Shown: positions 48,602-55,900 of the stretch, piece after piece
Layout: every line of letters begins with the position of its first letter
How positions within the stretch are numbered: the first letter of the stretch is position 1
Assembly (NCBI RefSeq): GCF_003148645.1
Contig: NZ_QGGP01000008.1
Coordinates: forward strand, 1-64,000
Origin: Xanthomarina spongicola
GTDB taxonomy: Bacteria; Bacteroidota; Bacteroidia; Flavobacteriales; Flavobacteriaceae
DNA length: 64,000 nt
Direction of reading: 5' to 3'
Translations under genes and position numbers: made by a program
The notes under the pieces: model-generated
The model's input: only the letters and a program-made list of their open reading frames with translations
Databases searched by the model: none
Told to the model about the DNA's origin: nothing

Positions 48602-48613
48602 GCATTTCATCGA
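48602..48613 (+). promoter_or_regulatory. Shared motif 1 in front of giant gene 2
   Basis: GCATTTCATCGA, the same 12-base pattern (GCATTTYATCGA) as at 52614-52625 and, with one base changed, 58752-58763. Lies 54 bases upstream of motif 2. Confidence 0.55.
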
Positions 48614-48667
48614 AAAAATTATTATTTCTTTAACATTAATGAAAAATGTATATATATTTAAAGTCTT

Positions 48668-48680
48668 ACCCCAATCTACT
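48668..48680 (+). promoter_or_regulatory. Shared motif 2 in front of giant gene 2
   Basis: ACCCCAATCTACT, matching RCCCCAANCTAMT. The ATG is 82 bases downstream. The C-run stands out in this AT-rich leader. Confidence 0.6.
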
Positions 48681-48762
48681 CTACAAACCTAAATTCCTAA
48701 CTTCTTTTTGGTGTCCAAATCTCAAAAGTGTACCTAAGTTATTAACTAATTTTAATTAATTT

Positions 48763-51700
48763 ATGAAAAAATCAAACAATTTATTTGGAAGGATGGCATT
48801 TTTGCTATTCTTAATGTTCTCACTTGCAGGTTATTCGCAGTCGTGTAATTACACACTGGAGATGAATGACTCTTGGGGTGATGGATGGAATGGCAACACC
48901 ATGAGCGTCTATGTAAATGGTAACGCCGTGTTATCTGGAGTTACAATGTCTGGTTCTTCACAGAGCATGGCATTTGCTGTTAATGATGGAGATAATATTT
49001 CCACAACATGGCATGGAGGCGGATCTTATGGTTACGAAACCTCATACAGAATTCTGGACAGTAATAATCTTCAAGTGGGAGCTGGAGCTCAATCTAGTAT
49101 TTCTAGTCTTACAGCTTCATGTGCAGCACCTTCTGGTTATTGTACACCTGTACCTGGAAGTTTTCAAGATACTCCTGGTATTACATCTATTACTGTAGGG
49201 GCTACTGTATACCCAATATCAATGCCTGCATATTATCAGGATCTAAGTGGAAATCCTCCTGTTGCTTTACAACAAGGGATAACTGCTAATGTAAGTCTTT
49301 CTTATGGTCATACTTATGGTTACAATACTTTTGTATGGATTGATTTTGGAGATGATTTAGTTTTTGATGCAGGAGATTTAGTTACTTCTGTTGATGCTAG
49401 TGGAAATTTAGATTTATCTTTCACTATGCCAGCTGGAGCTCCTCTTGGTGTTCACAGAATGCGTATACACGGTTCAGATTTTGGAAATGCAGGTGCCGAT
49501 CCATGTGATAGTGGGAATTATATGACAGCTATAGATTTAGATATAGAGGTAATTGCACCTCTTTGTCAGCAAGCTACTATTGCAGGAACAGAAATTGTTC
49601 CAGATTGCGATAACCTTGTTCCAGGATACTATGTAGATGTAGATATTTCTTCAGGTGGCGATGCTCAATCTATTACAGATGGTACAAACACTTGGGTAAT
49701 TAATGATCTTGGAGTTAATACGGTTGGTCCATTTGCTAATGGCTCTACTGTTAATTTAACAGTAGTACATGCAGATGCATCTTGCGATATTAATTTAGGA
49801 TCGTTTGTTTACAACTGCCCTCCAGATAATAACGATTGTGATGGCGCTATTGCAGTAGGATGTGGTGAAACATATTCAGGTAATACGGAATTTGCAACTA
49901 TAGATGACTTAGATTCATGTGCTGGTAATACATTTGGAAATAGACCAGGTGTTTGGCATACGGTTGTTGGTACTGGTGGAGACATCATTATAGACACTAA
50001 CGATTCTAGTTTTGATACCAAATTAGCCTTATATTCTGGTTCTTGTGGTTCATTAATATGTTTAGATTCTGACGATGATGGTGGTGTTGGCACAAGATCT
50101 GAAATTACATTTAGCTCTAATGCTGGAGAGACTTATTATGTATATGTTACTGGATTCTTTGCTTCTAGTGTTGGTCCATATAATCTAACTGTAGATTGTG
50201 TTTGCGATGTAGAAATTAGTAGTGGCAACTGTCAATCTGTTTACAATAGTAGCTTTGCTCCTTTAGCAAGTACGGAGTTAACAGCAACTGGACTATTTGG
50301 TGCTGGAGGTTTCACATATGCGTGGAGTGATGGACAAACAGGAGCAACTATTTCTGTAAATCCTACAGAAGATACAGTTTACCAAGTAACTGCAACAGAT
50401 GCTGCAGGATGTACTTCAACTGCAATGACAACTGTTTTAGTTGTTGATGTTAGCTGCTCTAATGGAAATGGAAACCAAGATAAAGTAACGGTATGCCACA
50501 ACGGTGAAGAAATTTGTATTTCACCTAATGCGGTTCAAGCACACTTAAATCATGGTGATACTATTGGATCTTGTGATGGACCTGCTGTATCTTGTGATAC
50601 ACCTCCATTATGTGATTCTTTATTAAAAGTTCCTTCTCCAGGTGCTATAGATATCCCTACAACTATTGAAATTTCTTGGGGACAAGCAACTGGATTTGTA
50701 GTTGGTTATGTGTTATCTGTTGGAACGACTCCAGGAGGTACAGATGTAGTTGACAATTTAGATGTTGGATTAGATTTAAGTTACACGTTAAATGGATTAG
50801 ATTTTAATTCAGTGTATTATGTAACTGTTGTACCTTATAATGCCAATGGTTCTGCTACAGGTTGTGATCAGTCTAATAGTTTTACAACTGTTCAATCTCC
50901 ATGGGCTGCAGATTCAACTCCAATCAATTGCTCAACTGGCTCTATAACTGGTAATGTTTTAACAGATGGTTATATTAACGATTATTTAGCTTCTTGTACA
51001 GGAACAATCAATGATGCGGCTGGTGTATGGTATTCTTTTGAAGGTACAGGAGACGACATTATTGTTAGTACTTGTGGTACGCCATGGGATACTTATATAT
51101 CTGTATTTGAAGGTGATGCTTCTTCTATTAGCTGTAATGGTTCAGATGATGATAATTTTGCTTGTTCAGGATTTGGTACATCATCAGAATACGAATTCAC
51201 TTCAGTTGTAGGAACAACATATTATATTTTTGTAACATCTTTTTCAAGCTTTACAAATGTTGGTTCTGGAGATTTCACGTTATCATTAACGTGTATGGCA
51301 CCACCACCACCACCACAAGCTTGTGTTTTTGCTGAGTCTATTTCTTGTGGAGATACTGTAACAGATACAACTGTTGGTTTTGACGTAAATGATTTTGATA
51401 GTTGCGATTTTGTTTCAATAAACACAGCTCCAGGTAGATTCTACAAAGTAGAAGGCACAGGAGGTGATATGATTGCTAGTCTGTGTGGCTCTTCATACGA
51501 CACTAAATTAGCCGTATTTTCTGGTAACTGTAGTGGATTAGTTTGTGTTGATGCAAATGATGATTTTTGTGGTACAAGTTCTCAAGTTACATTTGCATCG
51601 CAAGCTGGAACCATATACTATATTTATGTAACAGGTTGGTCAAGTAATGCAGGTCAATTTACATTAAATGTTTCTTGTCCATTACCTCCAGAGCCTCTAG

Positions 51701-52329
51701 GTGGAGAAGTAGTTTGTGGAACAGTATTAACACAAGAATACTGTTATGGAAATAATGAATCATCAAGCATATTGTACACGTCTTCTAATGGGTCTCCATT
51801 AACTCTAGAGTTTAACTCTGGAATAATTGAAGCTTCAACGTATGATTTCTTAACCATTTATGACGGAGTTGATGCATCTGGAACAATCGTTTATCAAAAC
51901 GGTACTTCCTATGGTTATAATTTATCAGGTGATACTGCTACAGCACCAAGTGGAAATATGTTTGTTACAATACAAACAGATGGTTCTGTAAGTTGTCAAT
52001 CTGGTAGCTCATCGGCTACAACGTGGTATTTTAATGTTAATTGTGGCGTAGCTCCAATTGCAAATAATGGTGGCTTAGGAGAATGGACAATGTATCCAAA
52101 CCCTGCATCAAACGGTGAAGTGGAATTAGATCTTACTAATTACTTAAACTCTGACCTTGAAATCCAAATGATGGACTTCTCTGGTAAGTTGTTAATTAAC
52201 AAAGCAGAATCTAATTTACAAAACCCAAGATACAGAATGAACACTCAAAATGTGTCTAACGGTTTATACTTTGTACGTGTAGTAACAGAATCTGGTATAT
52301 CAATTAAGAAATTAATTATTGCCAATTAG
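48763..52329 (+). CDS. Giant secreted T9SS protein 2 (GEVED, PPC-like, CUB-like; type A sorting signal)
   Basis: 1188 residues. Signal peptide (ending AGYSQS), a Gly/Trp-rich N-terminal domain (about 28-121, NDSWGDGWNGNTMSVYV), a GEVED domain (about 125-265, FVWIDFGDDLVFDAGD), three PPC-like repeats (about 356-480, 715-845, 854-973), an Ig-like and an FN3-like part, and a KVTVCHNGEEICIS...HLNHGD motif near 575-605. A CUB-like domain (about 980-1095) precedes a type A-like sorting signal (YPNPASNGEV, GLYFVRVVTESG, KKLIIAN). It lacks the 600-residue C-terminal cassette of its neighbours. Confidence 0.87.
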   Translation: MKKSNNLFGRMAFLLFLMFSLAGYSQSCNYTLEMNDSWGDGWNGNTMSVYVNGNAVLSGVTMSGSSQSMAFAVNDGDNISTTWHGGGSYGYETSYRILDSNNLQVGAGAQSSISSLTASCAAPSGYCTPVPGSFQDTPGITSITVGATVYPISMPAYYQDLSGNPPVALQQGITANVSLSYGHTYGYNTFVWIDFGDDLVFDAGDLVTSVDASGNLDLSFTMPAGAPLGVHRMRIHGSDFGNAGADPCDSGNYMTAIDLDIEVIAPLCQQATIAGTEIVPDCDNLVPGYYVDVDISSGGDAQSITDGTNTWVINDLGVNTVGPFANGSTVNLTVVHADASCDINLGSFVYNCPPDNNDCDGAIAVGCGETYSGNTEFATIDDLDSCAGNTFGNRPGVWHTVVGTGGDIIIDTNDSSFDTKLALYSGSCGSLICLDSDDDGGVGTRSEITFSSNAGETYYVYVTGFFASSVGPYNLTVDCVCDVEISSGNCQSVYNSSFAPLASTELTATGLFGAGGFTYAWSDGQTGATISVNPTEDTVYQVTATDAAGCTSTAMTTVLVVDVSCSNGNGNQDKVTVCHNGEEICISPNAVQAHLNHGDTIGSCDGPAVSCDTPPLCDSLLKVPSPGAIDIPTTIEISWGQATGFVVGYVLSVGTTPGGTDVVDNLDVGLDLSYTLNGLDFNSVYYVTVVPYNANGSATGCDQSNSFTTVQSPWAADSTPINCSTGSITGNVLTDGYINDYLASCTGTINDAAGVWYSFEGTGDDIIVSTCGTPWDTYISVFEGDASSISCNGSDDDNFACSGFGTSSEYEFTSVVGTTYYIFVTSFSSFTNVGSGDFTLSLTCMAPPPPPQACVFAESISCGDTVTDTTVGFDVNDFDSCDFVSINTAPGRFYKVEGTGGDMIASLCGSSYDTKLAVFSGNCSGLVCVDANDDFCGTSSQVTFASQAGTIYYIYVTGWSSNAGQFTLNVSCPLPPEPLGGEVVCGTVLTQEYCYGNNESSSILYTSSNGSPLTLEFNSGIIEASTYDFLTIYDGVDASGTIVYQNGTSYGYNLSGDTATAPSGNMFVTIQTDGSVSCQSGSSSATTWYFNVNCGVAPIANNGGLGEWTMYPNPASNGEVELDLTNYLNSDLEIQMMDFSGKLLINKAESNLQNPRYRMNTQNVSNGLYFVRVVTESGISIKKLIIAN

Positions 52330-52388
52330 ATTTTGAAATAAAAATCCTAAATAATCTTATTTAGATTATAAACGGATAACATTAATTA

Positions 52389-52423
52389 AGCTGGACAATG
52401 GAAACATTGTCCAGCTTTTTTTT
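52389..52423 (+). terminator. Hairpin terminator of giant gene 2
   Basis: AGCTGGACAATG, GAAA, CATTGTCCAGCT, then T8: a perfect 12-bp stem. It is 60 bases after the stop of giant gene 2. Confidence 0.9.
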
Positions 52424-52613
52424 ATACAAAAAAAAGAATGATGCTATATTTTGGAATTATTTTAAGACTTCAAAAAACACAGGTACTAAAACTATAAGAT
52501 TAGCATGTATTTTAAATGGTTTAACTCCATTTCATCAATCGAGTCCTAGACAGAAACAACTTCTTCAATTAATTGATTATCAATTTGAAAGCTCTATTCA
52601 ACCATAAAATCAA

Positions 52614-52625
52614 GCATTTTATCGA
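52614..52625 (+). promoter_or_regulatory. Shared motif 1 in front of giant gene 3
   Basis: GCATTTTATCGA (followed by TTAG). It lies 160 bases upstream of motif 2 at 52786. Confidence 0.55.
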
Positions 52626-52785
52626 TTAGTTGATTTACATACCTATTTATTTGTAAAACTATAATATTTTTATGTTAATAAAATATCAATAATTTGTATT
52701 CCTAATAATTATATATCCCACATATTTTTATTATTTTACACCATTATTGATATATTTTCATATTTATATAAAATAAAAACATATA

Positions 52786-52798
52786 GCCCCAAGCTACT
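52786..52798 (+). promoter_or_regulatory. Shared motif 2 in front of giant gene 3
   Basis: GCCCCAAGCTACT, matching RCCCCAANCTAMT. The ATG is 117 bases downstream. Confidence 0.6.
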
Positions 52799-52915
52799 CC
52801 TTCTTACCTCATTGTTATATATAACAAGGCAAAACTTTTGTTTTAACCTTAAGAATTAGAATTATAGCAACCTAAAAAGCAGCCATATAAATTGCTTTTT
52901 TAACAAAGACATAAC

Positions 52916-55900
52916 ATGAAACAAAACAACACTCCCGATTTCTTATTAAAGCAATCAACATTTAGCAAACTGTTTTTATCATTACTTTTCCTTATAGGTG
53001 TTTCATCTGTAAGTTTTGCACAAACCTTTACCGATAACAATCCAGCTGCACCAAATTCATGGACTGTTCCTGCAGGTGTTACCTCTATAACCATGCAGGT
53101 TTGGGGTGGTGGTGGTGCTGGTGGTGGTGGAACAAATAATGGTACTGGTGGTGATGGTGGTGCTGGTGGCGCTTACGCAGAAAGAACTATAACAGTAACC
53201 CCTGGTGCAACTATCAATTATGTAATTGGTGCTGGAGGTATCGGGTCAACTGGCAATGGTACTGCTGGTGGTAATACAACTGTAAATGCATTAACAGCTC
53301 GTGGTGGTGCTGGTGGAATTGCGAATGGTAGTGCTGGTCCAATTCTTGGAGGTACTGCTACTGGAGGTACAATAAATACTACAGGAGACAACGGAAATAT
53401 AGGTGGTGGAAGACCAGCTGGTGATGGTGGTGATGGTGCTAATGGTGGTACTGGAGGTGCTGGTGGTGATGGTAGTGCTGGTACTATAGGAAACATTCCA
53501 GGTGGTGGAGGTGGTGGTGCAGAGAGAGCTGGTGGCCCAAGTGGTGACAGACCTGGTGGAAATGGAGCTAATGGACAAATTACAATAACTTGGACGCCTC
53601 CTCCTCCATGTACTGCACCTGCATCTATAAATGCCGCATCAGCAATAACAGCTACTTCGGCTACAATAAGCTGGCCTGCAGCAAGTCCTCCTCCTGCAAG
53701 TGGATACCAATGGGAAGTAAGAACTTCTGGTGCTGGTGGTAGTGGAGCAACTGGTCTTGCAGCAAATGGTTCTACAGCAGCTGGTGTAACAACAGCTAAC
53801 GTTACAGGTTTAACAGCTAGTACAACTTATAGTGTATATGTAAGAAGTAATTGTGGTACTGGTTTTAGTTCTTGGACTGGCCCTGTTACCTTTACAACTT
53901 CTGTAGCGTCTGCACCTCCAAATGATGAATGTTTACCTGGTGGCCCAATTGGTCTTACAGTAAATCCAGATCAAAGTTGTACGTCAGTAACTTCTGGAAC
54001 ACTTTTTCAAGCCACAGATTCTGGTGTTACTACCAGTGGTTGTGGAAGATTAGCAAGTAATGATGTTTGGTATCGTTTTGTTGCAACTAGCACAACACAT
54101 ACGGTCGATTTATTAAATATAGCTGGAAGCACTACAGATTTGTATCATGCTATTTACGCATTTAACCCATGTAGTAATCCAGATCCAGATACAGCTATCA
54201 CTTGTTCTGATCCTGAAAGTAGTACGACTGGTGGCTTAACCATTGGAGCAACTTATTTTGTTCAAGTATATTCTTGGTCAAGCTCTGCTCAAACCACGAC
54301 GTTTGATATTTGTATTGGTGTCCCTCCTGGACCACCAGCAAATGATAATTGTGCAACTCCAGATGTTTTAACGGTAAACCCAGATTATTCTTGTGCATCA
54401 GTTACAGCTGGAACTGTTTTAAATGCAACTAATTCAAATATTGATGTTTGTGGTGGTACAGAAGATGATGATGTTTGGTATCGTTTTCAAGCAACTAGTA
54501 CAGCTCACAGAGTATCTCTAATTAATATATCTGGTAGTACTACAGACATGTATCATGCTGTTTATGATGCTGGTCCTTGCGGCAGTTTATCTACAGCAAT
54601 TATTTGTAACGACAATAATGTCTCTGATATAACAGGTCTTACCATAGGGAATTGGTATTTTGTTCAAGTATATACTTGGACAGCCTTTACAGGACAAAAT
54701 TCGACGTTTGATGTTTGTGTAGGTACACCTCCTGCGTGTACTGCACCTAATGTACCTGCTAATCCTATAACTTTTGATACCATAGAGGATGACTTTATTG
54801 CTGCCTCATTCCCAGTATCTGTTCCGGCAGCAACAAATTATTTAGTTTTAATGAATACAACTGGTACAGCTCCTAGCCCTCCTCCTACAAATGGTGTAGT
54901 ATATAATGTTAGTGATGTAATTTCTGGAGCAACAGTAATAGATAATGATAACAATACCACTTTTACGGCTACTGGTTTAACTCAAACAACAACTTATTAT
55001 TTTTATATCTATGCCTTTAATAATACAGGATGTTCTGGAGGTCCAATATATAGTACGTCTTCTTTAAATGATAATGCGACAACGGTAGTACCTTCTTATT
55101 GTACGCCTTCGTCAACTAGCACATCATATTATATAAATGACTTCACAACTTCTGGTGGAAGCACAAATATTAATCATATTGGTTCTGGTTTTTCAACTAA
55201 TGGTTATGGTAACTTTACAGGTATGAATGTAACGCAATTCCCTGGTAGCCCTATTAATTTTTCTGCTGTTCATGTTGGTGGAACTTTTGCAACCAGAATT
55301 TGGGTCGATTGGAATAACGATTTAGATTTTATTGATGCGAATGAACTTGTATTTTCTGGGGGTTATGCAAATCCTCAAACAGGCAGTTTTAATGTTTTAG
55401 GTTCAGCTGCTGCTGGGTCATACAGAATGCGTGTGAGATCAGACTGGTCAAATACTACTTTAAGTCCTTGTGGATTTGATGACCTTAGTGAAACTCATGA
55501 TTATACACTTATAGTTACACCTTTAAATTGTACTGATGATCCAATTGCAGTAACTGCAGTAAGTACAACAAGTACAACGGCAACAATAAGCTGGACGCAT
55601 CCTGTCCCTCAACCAGCAAATGGTTATGAATATATTATTTCAACAGACGATTCTACTTCTACTCCAGCTGGAGATATTACAGGTACAACTGCTGGAAATA
55701 GTGTTCCACTTACTGGATTACTAGCCGGAACAACTTATTATGTCTTTGTTAGAGGTGTGTGTAATGCGGTCGATAATGGTCTTTGGGTTACAACCAGTTT
55801 TAATACAGGTTGTGCCGATTTAGTAACAACTCCAACCGTTTGTCCTACTATTGCAGGTGTGCAAGGTACAGATCCATTTACAGCAAATCCATTTGTTGCA

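Larger units (their letters stand above)
48470..48762. other. Leader region of giant gene 2 with the two shared motifs
   Basis: 293 bases without a supportable gene. It holds GCATTTCATCGA (48602-48613) and ACCCCAATCTACT (48668-48680), both shared with the leaders of giant genes 3 and 4. No hairpin terminator for giant gene 1 is evident. Confidence 0.7.
52424..52915. other. Leader region of giant gene 3, no clear gene
   Basis: About 490 bases. An open frame from the terminator (52398) to 52607 codes for about 69 residues (…FWNYFKTSKNTGTKT…), but it begins inside the terminator stem, has no recognisable domain and lacks a ribosome-binding signal, so I do not call it. From 52608 on, the region holds the two shared motifs and very AT-rich DNA with short repeats of TATATA type. 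Confidence 0.55.

Noticed and set aside
48602-48680. Helical phasing of the two shared motifs as a fixed-distance promoter
   Set aside because: Distances of 54, 160 and 111 bases are not a constant spacing, and motif 2 lies next to the ATG in gene 4. A single rigid promoter is therefore not supported.
53218-53578. Two antisense frames rich in Pro, Val, Ile or in Thr and Ser opposite the Gly-rich domain
   Set aside because: They are by-products of the GGT-rich repeats in giant gene 3. Their composition is only the reverse complement of Gly codons.
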